From: an uncultured Alistipes sp.
GTDB lineage: Bacteria; Bacteroidota; Bacteroidia; Bacteroidales; Rikenellaceae
Assembly (NCBI GenBank): GCA_900544265.1
Contig: UQUQ01000011.1
Location: 1 to 60,783 of the forward strand
Length of the DNA: 60,783 nucleotides
Reading direction: 5' to 3'
The notes under the pieces: generated by a model
Databases searched by the model: none
What the model was told of the DNA's origin: nothing
What the model saw: the letters and a program-made list of their open reading frames with translations, nothing else
Shown here: in pieces, positions 50,728 to 60,043 of the stretch
Position numbering within the stretch: the stretch's first letter is position 1
How the letters are laid out: each line of letters opens with the position of its first letter
Position numbers and translations under genes: made by a program

Positions 50728-51951
50728 CTATGCCTTTTTCAGACCCAGCGTGTGGTGCATGCGCTCCTGCTTGGTCTCCAGATAGTGTTCGTTGTACTTG
50801 TTCGGGGCGATGACGATCGGCACGATCTCGTCGATCTGCAATCCGTAGCCCTCCAGTCCGGCCCGCTTGAGCGGGTTGTTGGTCATCAGCCGCATGTGGC
50901 GGATGCCCAGCTCGCGGATGATGCTCGCCCCCACGCCGTAGTCGCGCTCGTCGGCCTTGAAGCCCAGCTTGAGGTTCGCGTCGACCGTGTCGAGCCCCTC
51001 GTCCTGGAGCTTGTAGGCGTGGATCTTGTTGCAGAGACCGATGCCGCGTCCCTCCTGATTGAGGTAGACGATGGCACCCTTGCCCTCCTTCTCGATCATC
51101 TGCATGGCGCGGTGCAGCTGCTCGCCGCAGTCGCAGCGGTACGACCCGAAGATGTCGCCCGTGGCGCACGACGAGTGCACGCGGATGAGCACCGGTTCGT
51201 CCTCGGTCCATTCGCCCTTCGTCAGGGCTACGTGCTCCACGCCGTTCGACTTCTGGCGGAAGGGCGTGATGCGGAAGTCACCCCACTCGGTGGGCAGCGG
51301 CACGGTGACGCCCCGCTCGACGATCGACTCCTGGCGCAGGCGGTAGGCGATGAGCGAGGCGATGGAGATGATCTTCAGGCCGAACTTGCGGGCCTTCTCG
51401 ACGAGCTGCGGCAGGCGGGCCATCGTGCCGTCCTCGTTCATGATCTCGATCAGTGCACCGGCCGGCTGCAGGCCGGCGAGGCGGGCCAGGTCGACGGCCG
51501 CCTCGGTGTGGCCCGGACGGCGCAGCACCCCCTTCTCGCGGGCGCGCAGCGGGTTGATGTGGCCCGGACGCCCCAGGTCGCTCGGGCGCGTCGCCGGATC
51601 GGCCAGCGCGCGGATCGTCGCGGCGCGGTCGTGGATCGAGACACCCGTGGTGCAGTCGTGGCCCAGCAGGTCGACCGTCACGGTGAAGGGCGTGCCGAGC
51701 AGCGAGGTGTTGTTCTCCTCCATCATGTTGAGCTCCAGAGCGGCGCACCGCGCCTCGGAGAGCGGTGCGCAGAGCACGCCGCGCCCCTCTTTGAGCATGA
51801 AGTTCACGATCTCGGGCGTGATCTTCTCCGCGGCGACGATGAAGTCTCCCTCGTTTTCGCGGTCCTCGTCGTCCACGACGATCACGATCTTGCCGTTGCG
51901 GAAATCCTCGATGACCTCCTCCACACTATTCAGAATCGTCTCTTTTGCCAT
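50728..51951 (-). CDS. ribBA: Bifunctional DHBP synthase / GTP cyclohydrolase II
   Basis: Two steps at the head of riboflavin synthesis. 407 residues. RibB part (about 1-205): [13 protein letters not shown] acidic metal-binding loop and [30 protein letters not shown]. RibA part (about 210-400): [18 protein letters not shown] zinc-binding cysteines, [11 protein letters not shown], and TNNPLKR. The start overlaps the LptF-like gene by 26 bp, suggesting translational coupling. No FMN riboswitch was seen upstream, as the upstream sequence is coding. Confidence 0.97.
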   Translation of the reverse strand: MAKETILNSVEEVIEDFRNGKIVIVVDDEDRENEGDFIVAAEKITPEIVNFMLKEGRGVLCAPLSEARCAALELNMMEENNTSLLGTPFTVTVDLLGHDCTTGVSIHDRAATIRALADPATRPSDLGRPGHINPLRAREKGVLRRPGHTEAAVDLARLAGLQPAGALIEIMNEDGTMARLPQLVEKARKFGLKIISIASLIAYRLRQESIVERGVTVPLPTEWGDFRITPFRQKSNGVEHVALTKGEWTEDEPVLIRVHSSCATGDIFGSYRCDCGEQLHRAMQMIEKEGKGAIVYLNQEGRGIGLCNKIHAYKLQDEGLDTVDANLKLGFKADERDYGVGASIIRELGIRHMRLMTNNPLKRAGLEGYGLQIDEIVPIVIAPNKYNEHYLETKQERMHHTLGLKKA

Positions 51952-53428
51952 TGCGTTTGAATTTTATTGCGTTTTTGATCTTGCGGAACATCGGCGCGAG
52001 CCTCTCCTCCACGGCCTTGATCTTGCCGGCATACCAGTCCGTGTCGAGCAGCGACGAGTCGTTGGTCGCCTTGTAGGTCAGGTAGACGGCGATCGGCGTG
52101 AGGATGAAGGTCGAGAGCCACATGCCGTAGACGGCATCCCAGCTTCCCTCCTTGGCGAGCTTCTCGCCCGAGAGGCTGATGATGTAGTAGATTACGAAAA
52201 AGATGATCGACACGACGACCGGGAGTCCCAGTCCGCCGCGGCGGATGATCGCCCCGAGCGGTGCGCCGATCAGGAAGAAGATGATGATCGACACGGGCAG
52301 CGAAATCTTCTTGTGCCACTCGACCTTGCTGCGGTAGAGCTGGTTGAGTGCATCCTTGGCCGTCGTCTCGTCGAAGGCGAACATGTTGCGCGAGTTCTTG
52401 GCCAGCGTGCGGGCATTGTCCCACACCTCCTCCTTCTCGCGCACCGGAAGCCGTGCGATCGAGTCCATGGCCATCAGGTTGCCGTAGTCCCGCTTGTCGA
52501 CGCGCAGACTGTCGGGCTGCGGCAGCACCGAGTTGTCGCGCACGAAGATCTGCTCCTTGAGCAGCGGCTCGTAGGAGCTCGTCGTCGCGGCGTTGACCTT
52601 CAGCTCGAGCGAGTCGATGTCGTGCTGCAGCTCGCTGATGTCCTTCGTCTGGCTGTTCGAGAACTGGTTGGCGTCGCTGCGGCCCATGGCAAAGCCGTCC
52701 ATGCGGATGATCTGCTTCTGGAGGTCGAACGTATGGTGGCGCAGCGTGCTCTTGGTGTACCACTGGCTGTTGCGGGCCTGTTCGTAGGTCTGGCCGTGGA
52801 AGAGCGTCACGAGCAGGTAGCGCTTGTCGTCCGAGAGGCGGATATAGCCTGAGTCGGCGACGATGGTGTTCATGTTGCCGTTGGCCTGGCGGTTGTCGTA
52901 GATCAGCACGTCGCGCAGCAGGTGCGTTTCGGGGTCCTGGTGCCCCACGCGGATCGACATGTTGTCGATGCCGTTGAAGAAGAGGCCGTCCTGGAACTCG
53001 AGCGTCTGTTTCTGCTGGCGGATGTCGTAGATGATGCTGTACATCTTGCGATTGGCATACGGCACGAGGTCGTTGCCGATGAAGAAGCTGCCCACGGCGA
53101 TGAATCCCACGAGGATGATGAGCGGCTTGGTGATGCGCACGAGCGACATGCCCGCGGACTTCATGGCCAGCAGCTCGTAGTTTTCGCCCAGGCTGCCCAT
53201 GGTCATGATCGCCGCCAGCAGCATCGAGAGCGGCAGCCCCATCGGGATCATGTTGGCCATGGCGTAGGACATCAGCTCGATGATGATGCCGGCGCTCAAC
53301 CCCTTGCCCACCAGCTCGTCGATGTAGCGCCAGACGAAGTTCATCATCAGCACGAACATGACGATGAAGAACGTCAGGATCATCGGTCCCAGATAGGACT
53401 TCAGGACGAGTTTATGAATGCTTTTCAT
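51926..53428 (-). CDS. LptF/LptG-family permease (LPS export)
   Basis: 500 residues. YjgP/YjgQ-type inner-membrane component that pulls LPS towards the outer membrane with LptB. N-terminal segments at about 15-35 and 62-78, 100-120; the periplasmic beta-jellyroll is at about 130-340, longer than in E. coli; three C-terminal segments at about 370-460. Conserved motif [29 protein letters not shown] links cytoplasmic helices. The sequence alone does not separate LptF from LptG, and no second copy is in the window. Confidence 0.9.
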   Translation of the reverse strand: MKSIHKLVLKSYLGPMILTFFIVMFVLMMNFVWRYIDELVGKGLSAGIIIELMSYAMANMIPMGLPLSMLLAAIMTMGSLGENYELLAMKSAGMSLVRITKPLIILVGFIAVGSFFIGNDLVPYANRKMYSIIYDIRQQKQTLEFQDGLFFNGIDNMSIRVGHQDPETHLLRDVLIYDNRQANGNMNTIVADSGYIRLSDDKRYLLVTLFHGQTYEQARNSQWYTKSTLRHHTFDLQKQIIRMDGFAMGRSDANQFSNSQTKDISELQHDIDSLELKVNAATTSSYEPLLKEQIFVRDNSVLPQPDSLRVDKRDYGNLMAMDSIARLPVREKEEVWDNARTLAKNSRNMFAFDETTAKDALNQLYRSKVEWHKKISLPVSIIIFFLIGAPLGAIIRRGGLGLPVVVSIIFFVIYYIISLSGEKLAKEGSWDAVYGMWLSTFILTPIAVYLTYKATNDSSLLDTDWYAGKIKAVEERLAPMFRKIKNAIKFKRNGKRDDSE

Positions 53429-54257
53429 GCGGCAGGCGCGGTTTTTTCCGACACAAAGTTAACAGTTTTGCGACAATAAGCGCAAAGGTGAGGGTAAATA
53501 TTATGGCCGCGCCGGGCGGAACGTCCAGTTCATAGCTTGCCGCGAGGCCCGCGACGTTGCCCGCAACGGCCACGAGTGGCGCACAGCGGGCGATGGTGCG
53601 GTACGAGCGCGAGAAGGCGTTGACGATCACTACGGGCATCGTAATGAGCGAGATGAGCAGCACGATGCCCATGATGCGGATCGAGAGGACGATCGTCACG
53701 GCGACGAGCGCCGCCATCACGTAGGAGATCACGCGCGTGGGGATGCCGCGGCTGCGGGCGAAGTCGCGGTCGAAGGCGACGTACATGACCGGGCGCAGCC
53801 ACAGGGCGGCGCCCGCAAGGACGACGGCCGTGAGTGCGGCGAGGGCCGCGACGTCGCCGTGCGTGACGGTGACGATGCTGCCGAAGAGGAAGGCCGAGAG
53901 GTCTCCGGAGGTGTAGCCCGGGCGCAGGCTCATGAAGAGCGCCCCGACGGCCATGCCCACGGACCAGATGATGCCGATGGCCGAATCCTCGCGGATGCGG
54001 CCGCGGCTGCCGGCCCACTCGATGCCCAGGGCCGAGAGCACGGCGAAGAGCATCGCCCCGGCAATGGGGTTGGCTCCGAGGTAGAAGGCGATGCCCAGCC
54101 CGCCGAACGAGGCGTGCGTGATGCCCCCCGCGAGGAAGACCATGCGGCGGCAGACGACGTAGGTGCCGATCACGCCGCACGTGATGCCCGAGAGGATGCA
54201 GGCCGCGAGCGCGTTGTAGAGATAGCCGTAGCGGATCAGGTCGCTGAAAAATTCCAT
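53412..54257 (-). CDS. Metal ABC transporter permease (ZnuB/TroC type)
   Basis: 281 residues. Eight hydrophobic segments typical of the ABC-3 family for Zn, Mn or Fe uptake, with GGITHASFGGLGIAFYLG (the ITHASFG-like motif) and HGDVAALAALTA. It begins just after a TAAATTTG box and overlaps the downstream LptF-type gene by 17 bp. No ATPase or binding-protein gene lies beside it in this window, so its partners are elsewhere. The upstream in-frame ATG was rejected because it crosses the promoter. Confidence 0.9.
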   Translation of the reverse strand: MEFFSDLIRYGYLYNALAACILSGITCGVIGTYVVCRRMVFLAGGITHASFGGLGIAFYLGANPIAGAMLFAVLSALGIEWAGSRGRIREDSAIGIIWSVGMAVGALFMSLRPGYTSGDLSAFLFGSIVTVTHGDVAALAALTAVVLAGAALWLRPVMYVAFDRDFARSRGIPTRVISYVMAALVAVTIVLSIRIMGIVLLISLITMPVVIVNAFSRSYRTIARCAPLVAVAGNVAGLAASYELDVPPGAAIIFTLTFALIVAKLLTLCRKKPRLPHEKHS

Positions 54258-54277
54258 GAGCGTTCGTCGATAGCGCG

Positions 54278-54285
54278 CAAATTTA
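54278..54285 (-). promoter_or_regulatory. -7 element for the metal permease operon
   Basis: TAAATTTG on the minus strand, 21 bp before the ATG. Confidence 0.5.
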
Positions 54286-54357
54286 CGCTTTTTTATCGGA
54301 AAGCCTCCAAATTTCGCGCGGTTTTCGTAATTTCGTGCCCGAAAAAGCGAAGGAATC

Positions 54358-55656
54358 ATGCAACCCCGAAGAGTCAGTTTTCATACGCTCGGCTGCAAGC
54401 TCAACTTCTCGGAGACCTCGACGCTGGCCCGGGAGTTCGAGCGCGGCGGCTTCGTGCGCGTCTCCCCCACGGCCGAGGCCGACATCTGCGTCATCAACAG
54501 CTGTTCGGTGACCGAGCACGCCGACAAGAAGTGCCGCAACCTCATCCGGCGGCTGCACCGCCGCAACCCGCAGGCGATCATCGCCGTGACGGGCTGTTAC
54601 GCGCAGCTCAAGCCCGAGGAGATCGCTGCGATCGGCGGTGTGGACATCGTGTTGAGCAACAACGATAAGGGCGCGCTATATAAACGGGTGGTTGAACTTT
54701 CCGGAAAGGGCCGGGCGCAGGTTTACAGCTGCGACACCGACTCGCTGACCTCGTTCTTCGCGGCCTTCTCGAGCGGCGACCGCACGCGGGCCTTCCTCAA
54801 GGTGCAGGACGGCTGCGACTACTGCTGCTCCTACTGCACGATCCACTACGCCCGCGGAGCAAGCCGCAACATGCCCGTCGCCGACCTGGTGGCCGAGGCG
54901 CGCGAGATCGCCGCGGCGGGTCAGAAGGAGATCGTCATCACGGGGGTCAACACCGGGGATTTCGGCCGCACGACGGGCGAGCGCTTCATCGACCTGCTGC
55001 GGGCGCTGAACGAGGTCGAGGGGATCGAGCGCTACCGCATCTCGTCGATCGAACCGAATCTGCTAACGGACGAAATCATAGCCTTCTGCGCCGCCTCACC
55101 TAAATTCCAGCATCACTTCCACGTGCCGCTGCAGAGCGGCTCGGACCGCATCCTCGGACTGATGCGCCGCCGCTATACGTCGGCGCGCTTCGCCGAGCGC
55201 ATCGCCGCCGTGCGGCGCCTGATGCCCGACGCCTTCATCGGCATCGACGTCATCGTGGGATTTCCCGGCGAGACGGAGGAGGATTTCCGCCGCACCTGCG
55301 ACTTTCTGGAGGGCCTGGCCCCCTCTTTCCTGCACATCTTCCCCTTCTCGGAGCGGCCCGGCACGCCGGCCGTCGACCTGCCGGGCAAGGTGCAGTCGAG
55401 TGTGGCCACGCACCGCGTCGAAGTGCTCGAGGCGCTCTGCGACCGGCTGCACGGCGACTTCTGCCGCCGGGCCTGCGGCACGGAGGATACCGTGCTGTTC
55501 GAGAGCACGATGCGCGGCGGCATGATGTTCGGCTATACGGGCAATTACCGGCGCGTGAAGGCCCCCTACGACCGCTCGCGCATCAACACGATCTGCCGCG
55601 TGGCGCTCGGCGAGATGGACTCCTCGCACGATTTGATCGGCGAAATTCGGGATTAA
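54358..55656 (+). CDS. mtaB: tRNA t6A37 methylthiotransferase MtaB
   Basis: Radical SAM enzyme that converts t6A37 to ms2t6A37 in tRNA. 432 residues. N-terminal MTTase domain with HTLGCKLNFSET, CVINSCSVTEHADKKCR and VTGCYAQ, each carrying a Cys of the auxiliary cluster; radical SAM cluster motif CDYCCSYC (CxxxCxxC); C-terminal TRAM-like segment. GINDTGDFG-like region (VITGVNTGDFG) and IGFPGET-type binding loop are present. It begins 100 bp from the divergent metal-permease gene. Confidence 0.95.
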   Translation: MQPRRVSFHTLGCKLNFSETSTLAREFERGGFVRVSPTAEADICVINSCSVTEHADKKCRNLIRRLHRRNPQAIIAVTGCYAQLKPEEIAAIGGVDIVLSNNDKGALYKRVVELSGKGRAQVYSCDTDSLTSFFAAFSSGDRTRAFLKVQDGCDYCCSYCTIHYARGASRNMPVADLVAEAREIAAAGQKEIVITGVNTGDFGRTTGERFIDLLRALNEVEGIERYRISSIEPNLLTDEIIAFCAASPKFQHHFHVPLQSGSDRILGLMRRRYTSARFAERIAAVRRLMPDAFIGIDVIVGFPGETEEDFRRTCDFLEGLAPSFLHIFPFSERPGTPAVDLPGKVQSSVATHRVEVLEALCDRLHGDFCRRACGTEDTVLFESTMRGGMMFGYTGNYRRVKAPYDRSRINTICRVALGEMDSSHDLIGEIRD

Positions 55657-55670
55657 TCGCGGATTATTCG

Positions 55671-55678
55671 TATATTTG
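55671..55678 (+). promoter_or_regulatory. -7 element for the trkH operon
   Basis: TATATTTG, 44 bp before the ATG. The -33 region reads TTCG at 21 bp spacing, a weak match. Confidence 0.6.
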
Positions 55679-55722
55679 CACGTATATTTTTTCCAAGACA
55701 ACCGGATTAATCTATCGGAAAC

Positions 55723-56508
55723 ATGACGGGCTTGCGCAAAAGGGTGACGGTCGGATTTCTGAGCATCGTCTGCCTGCTCTTCTTCTCGGGGATGGTCTCC
55801 TTCCTGGAGTTGAGCCACTTGAGCCGTGATACGGGCGAGATCCTCAAGGCCAACAAGCGAAACATCGAACTGGCCAAGGAGATGCTCGACGCCGCACACG
55901 AACAGAACATCGCGCTGATCCACCTGGCGGTCTTCGGCGACCGCTCCTACGACAGTCTCTGCCGCGCCGAACTCGAGCGGCTCGAAAACACGCTGCTCAT
56001 CGCCCAGAACGAGGCGCTCGAAAAGTCGTTCCTCGACTCGCTGGCCTTCGCGACGACCGAGCTGCGCCTGCTGACGGACAACTACCTCGCCTTCGGGCTT
56101 GCGGGTAGCGATTCGCTGAATGTGGCGCAGGTCGATTCCGTGGGCGGCCGCTGGTACAACGACGAGTACGAGGCGCTCTACGGCCGGCTGACCTCGGCCA
56201 TCAAGAACTACATGACCTCGACGCAGAGCTCGCTCGCCCCGCGTGCCGAGCAGATGAAGAAGAATGCCTACCGGGCCGTGACCCCCGTGCTGATCTCGCT
56301 GGCCGTCATGATCGCCATCGTGCTGATGCTCTACTACTTCATGACGATCTACTGCGTGAATCCCATCCTCGGGATGAACAAGGGACTGGGCGATTACCTC
56401 TCCTTCCGCATCCCCTTCACCGTCAAGGGCGAGTGCAAGGACGAGATGCTCGAGCTCAAGGAGAAGATCGACACGCTGATCAACCAGTCGAAACAGTCCA
56501 AATCGTGA
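55723..56508 (+). CDS. Four-helix-bundle membrane sensor without output domain
   Basis: 261 residues. Membrane segment at about 9-29, a helical periplasmic domain of about 155 residues (rich in Leu/Glu heptads, resembling the 4HB_MCP ligand-binding fold), a second membrane segment at about 188-212, then a short cytoplasmic tail (KGECKDEMLELKEKIDTLI) like the start of a HAMP helix. No kinase, HPt or methyl-accepting domain follows. It precedes trkH by 7 bp, so it may sense and modulate K+ uptake; the function is inference. Confidence 0.8.
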   Translation: MTGLRKRVTVGFLSIVCLLFFSGMVSFLELSHLSRDTGEILKANKRNIELAKEMLDAAHEQNIALIHLAVFGDRSYDSLCRAELERLENTLLIAQNEALEKSFLDSLAFATTELRLLTDNYLAFGLAGSDSLNVAQVDSVGGRWYNDEYEALYGRLTSAIKNYMTSTQSSLAPRAEQMKKNAYRAVTPVLISLAVMIAIVLMLYYFMTIYCVNPILGMNKGLGDYLSFRIPFTVKGECKDEMLELKEKIDTLINQSKQSKS

Positions 56509-56515
56509 TGCCGCA

Positions 56516-57961
56516 ATGAGAGTGGATGTGGTTTTGCGCTATGTCGGCGTCGTGATGCTCTTCATCGCGGCGTTCATGCTGCTGTCGGCGGGTATCTCCT
56601 ACGTCAACGGCGTGGACTCGGCGTTCTATCCCCTGCTGCTCTCGTCGCTGCTGACGGCGCTGCTGGGGGCCTTTCCGCTGATCTTCGTCGAACGCAAGGT
56701 GCAGATCACCAACAAGGAGGGGTTCTGCATCGTCGTCGGCTCGTGGCTCGTGGCCTGCGTCGTGGGGATGTTCCCCTATCTGATCTGGGGCGGCGAATTC
56801 AACCTGGAAAATGCCTGGTTCGAGAGTGTCTCGGGCTTCACGACCACGGGCGCCACGATTCTCAACGACGTCGAGATCCTGCCGCGCGGCATGCACTTCT
56901 GGCGCATGTCCACGACCTGGATCGGCGGTATGGGTGTCGTGATGTTCGCCCTGGTGGTCCTGCCGTCGATGGGCCGCAGCAAGATGACCCTGTCGAACGT
57001 CGAACTCTCGACGCTGGCCAAGGACAACTACCGCTACCATACGCAGCTTATCGTGCAGATCCTGCTGGTGGTCTACGTCGGGCTGACGGCCCTGACAACC
57101 CTGCTGCTCAAGGCGGCGGGCATGAACTGGTTCGACTCGCTCTGCCATGCCATGTCGGCCTGCGCGACGAGCGGCTTCTCGACCAAGAACGCCAGCCTGG
57201 CCTACTACAACAGCCCGGCCATGGAGACGATCCTCATCTTCGCCATGGCCTTTGCCGGCGTGCACTTCGGTCTGATCTACGCCACCGTGACGGGCAAGCG
57301 CAACAACATCTTCCGGTCGGAGGTGGCGCGCTACTACTTCGGCATATTGCTGCTGGGCAGCGTACTGATCGCCGTCAGCCTCTATGCCGCGGACATCTAC
57401 CCCACGTTCTGGCGGGCCTTCCGCTATGCGGCCTTCCAGTTCGTGACGCTGGTGACGACGACCGGATTCGCCACGGCCGACACGAACGTGTGGACCTCGT
57501 TCGCGATCATTCTGCTGATCTTCGGTTCGATCATCTGCGCCTGTGCCGGTTCGACGGCCGGCGGCATCAAGGTCAACCGGCTGGTGCTGGCCGGCAAGAT
57601 GATGCGTGCACGCCTCAAGCAGCAGCAGCATCCCAATGCCGTGATCCGCATCCGGCTCGACGGCATCATCCAGGACAACGAGACCCTCTACGGGGTGCTG
57701 ATCTTCATCGTCACCTACCTGATGTTCATCCTGTTCGGGACGGTCGTCGGCACGCTCTTCGGCTGCGATCTGATGACGAGCTTCTCGGGCTCGGTGGCCT
57801 CGATCGGCAACGTCGGTCCGGGCTTCGGCGAGGTCTACTCGATGGGCAACTACGGCGCCCTGCCCTCCGCGGTGAAGCTGGTCTTTTCGCTGCTGATGCT
57901 GCTGGGCCGTCTGGAGATTTTCGGTCTCATTCAACTCTTTTTCATTAAATGGTGGAGATAA
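56516..57961 (+). CDS. trkH: Trk-type potassium uptake membrane subunit TrkH
   Basis: Inner-membrane K+ channel subunit. 481 residues, about 10 hydrophobic segments. The selectivity filters are seen in ESVSGFTTTGATIL, ATSGFSTKN, VTTTGFATAD and IGNVGPGFGE, matching the four repeats. TrkH normally needs a TrkA-type NAD/ATP-binding RCK protein; none is in this window. It is cotranscribed with the upstream sensor protein; 13 bp of overlap with the next open frame, or a 5 bp gap if its second ATG is used. Confidence 0.95.
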   Translation: MRVDVVLRYVGVVMLFIAAFMLLSAGISYVNGVDSAFYPLLLSSLLTALLGAFPLIFVERKVQITNKEGFCIVVGSWLVACVVGMFPYLIWGGEFNLENAWFESVSGFTTTGATILNDVEILPRGMHFWRMSTTWIGGMGVVMFALVVLPSMGRSKMTLSNVELSTLAKDNYRYHTQLIVQILLVVYVGLTALTTLLLKAAGMNWFDSLCHAMSACATSGFSTKNASLAYYNSPAMETILIFAMAFAGVHFGLIYATVTGKRNNIFRSEVARYYFGILLLGSVLIAVSLYAADIYPTFWRAFRYAAFQFVTLVTTTGFATADTNVWTSFAIILLIFGSIICACAGSTAGGIKVNRLVLAGKMMRARLKQQQHPNAVIRIRLDGIIQDNETLYGVLIFIVTYLMFILFGTVVGTLFGCDLMTSFSGSVASIGNVGPGFGEVYSMGNYGALPSAVKLVFSLLMLLGRLEIFGLIQLFFIKWWR

Positions 57962-57966
57962 CTGCG

Positions 57967-59505
57967 ATGTTTCGTCGATTTTGCATATCGCTTCTGTCGC
58001 TTGCCGCGCTGCTTCTCTGCGGGGAGGCCGTTGCGCAGCAGCCGGCCGTGCAGGCCCGCATTGCGGGGCTGGAGAGCAACGAGGAGTACATGTCGCTGCT
58101 GCGCCGTGATGCGCAGCTGCAGGTGCGTGAGGATTCGATCGTGCGCGTTGTGAGCGGCATGCGGCATCGCCTGCACGACGAACCGGACAACCGCCAGCGC
58201 TACACGCAGGAGATTCTGCGGCTCGAAAGCCTGATCTTCGACCTGCGCACCGCCAAGGGGCGGCTGATCGACCGCATCAACGCCATCGAGCAGGAGTGGG
58301 TCCTTGCCAACCTGAACTCCGCGTCGGCTTCGGAGCCGTCATCCGCGGCGGAGGTCTCCATCCCCGACTCGCTCAAGGTGCGCAACCTGGTATACAACAG
58401 CTATTTCCGTGACTGTCTCGCTCCGGAGGACTACGCCGCGCTGCGCCGTGCCCAGCGCATGGAGCCGCAGGCCGTGGACTATGTCAACCGCTTCCTGGTC
58501 AACCACGGGACCGCCACCGATCTGGCCGAGGCCTATGCGGCCGCCCGCACCGAGGGCGAGGCGCTGGAGATTCACGACCGCTTCGAGGCGCTCGAGCGGC
58601 AGAACGCGGGGCTGGCCGATTCGCTGTCGACCCTCTGGAACTACATCTACGACAACAAGAGCTACGCCTACTCCTACGTGCTCGACCGGCTGGGCGAGGA
58701 GGAGATTCTCTCCCGCGAGGAGGAGCTTGCGGCGCGGGCGTCGCGTCAGATGACCACGCTGCGCGGCGAGACCGCCTCGGATGCCGTGGCGGACTACTTC
58801 CTGCGCAAGCGCGTGATTGTCGACTACGAGGAGCAGGTGGCCCGCGTACTGGGTCTGACGGCTGCGGCCGACTCGTTGCGGGGGGTTGCCGGGCAGCTGG
58901 AGACGGTGGACTTCCGCCTGCCGAAGGTGCGCATCGCCGAGCGCAGCTTCCTCGACTACGATACGGTCGCCTTCTCGTCGCATCCGAAATACACCTACCA
59001 GAACCCCATTCCCGAGTGCAAGGTCTACGCCAACGGCACGATCTACCGCATCCTGCTCGGAACCTTCAATACGAAGCGTGCGGCAGCGACCTTCCGCGGC
59101 GCCTACCCGCTCTTCTACCTGATAAACGATGCCGGCAAGTGGTGCTACTATACGGGCGGCTTCGCCACCTTCGACGAGGCCGAGGCGGCGCGCAAGCTCC
59201 TGAAGGAGCATGGCTTCATCCGGCCCGAGATCGTGGTCTGGACCGACGGTGTCTACCGCAACCTCGCGCAGGAGCCCGATACCGCCGCCACCTTCTTCCG
59301 GATCGAGATCGCCGGAACGGAGGCGCTCTCCGAGGCGGTCAAGCAGGCGATCGCCGAACAGGCCGGCTCGGCCGAACTCTCGCGGGCCGGACACTACTTC
59401 GTCGTCGGGACGTTCGACGACCGCGCCGTTGCCGACCGCGTGGCGGAGGCGATCCGCCGGGCGGACGACACGCTGGAAATAAAAGTCGTCGAAATCGCGG
59501 AATAA
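57967..59505 (+). CDS. Exported protein with SPOR-like repeats
   Basis: 512 residues. Signal peptide MFRRFCISLLSLAALLLCGEAVAQ; I use the ATG at 57967 because it puts the signal at the N-terminus, although an ATG six codons earlier also exists. The middle is helical (about 40-300). The C-terminal region has two beta-alpha units resembling SPOR domains: TIYRILLGTFNTKRAAATFR, and HYFVVGTFDDRAVADRVAEA near the end. SPOR domains bind denuded glycan strands at division sites, so a role in cell-envelope remodelling is plausible. Confidence 0.82.
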   Translation: MFRRFCISLLSLAALLLCGEAVAQQPAVQARIAGLESNEEYMSLLRRDAQLQVREDSIVRVVSGMRHRLHDEPDNRQRYTQEILRLESLIFDLRTAKGRLIDRINAIEQEWVLANLNSASASEPSSAAEVSIPDSLKVRNLVYNSYFRDCLAPEDYAALRRAQRMEPQAVDYVNRFLVNHGTATDLAEAYAAARTEGEALEIHDRFEALERQNAGLADSLSTLWNYIYDNKSYAYSYVLDRLGEEEILSREEELAARASRQMTTLRGETASDAVADYFLRKRVIVDYEEQVARVLGLTAAADSLRGVAGQLETVDFRLPKVRIAERSFLDYDTVAFSSHPKYTYQNPIPECKVYANGTIYRILLGTFNTKRAAATFRGAYPLFYLINDAGKWCYYTGGFATFDEAEAARKLLKEHGFIRPEIVVWTDGVYRNLAQEPDTAATFFRIEIAGTEALSEAVKQAIAEQAGSAELSRAGHYFVVGTFDDRAVADRVAEAIRRADDTLEIKVVEIAE

Positions 59506-59552
59506 TCGGAAAAAATCCGTATATTGCCGTATAACCATTGCAATCGCTCTCC

Positions 59553-60020
59553 ATGGACCTGTTGTATGTCGTGCTGCTGATTCTTTTCGGCGTGCTGTTC
59601 CTCGTCGCCGAGATCGTGCTGCTGCCGGGCGTATCGGTCGGTGCCCTGCTGGCGCTGGTCAGCTACGGCGGCGCCGTCTACCTCGCGTTCCGCGCGTTCG
59701 GAACCGTCGGCGGCATCATCGCCATCGCCGTCGTGCTGCTGCTGTCGCTCGTGGCGACGATCATCTCGCTGCGCGCCAAAACGTGGCAGCGCTTCTCGCT
59801 CAGGCAGCAGATCGACTCCTCGAGCATGCCCCGCCCCGAGGAGGAGCTGCATGTCGGCGAGCGCGGAAAAACCCTCTCGCGCCTCTCGCCCATGGGCCGC
59901 ATCGAGATCGACGGCCGCATCTACGAGGCCAAGTCGCTCGACGCCTATGTCGATCCGCAGCGCGAAGTCGAGGTTGTGGGATTCGAGAACTTCAGCGTGA
60001 TCGTGAAAGTAGTCAAATAA
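59553..60020 (+). CDS. NfeD-family membrane protein (short form)
   Basis: 155 residues. Membrane segments at about 5-25, 27-47 and 52-72, then a C-terminal OB-fold (about 90-155, GKTLSRLSPMGRIEIDGRIYEA and VVGFENFSVIVK). NfeD proteins partner with flotillin-like proteins in membrane microdomains; the gene lies 23 bp upstream of floA, the standard pairing. The ATG at 59553-59555 gives the conserved MDLLYVVLL start; five upstream codons are rejected. Confidence 0.93.
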   Translation: MDLLYVVLLILFGVLFLVAEIVLLPGVSVGALLALVSYGGAVYLAFRAFGTVGGIIAIAVVLLLSLVATIISLRAKTWQRFSLRQQIDSSSMPRPEEELHVGERGKTLSRLSPMGRIEIDGRIYEAKSLDAYVDPQREVEVVGFENFSVIVKVVK

Positions 60021-60043
60021 CCTAACTAAAAGCCCTTTTCGCT

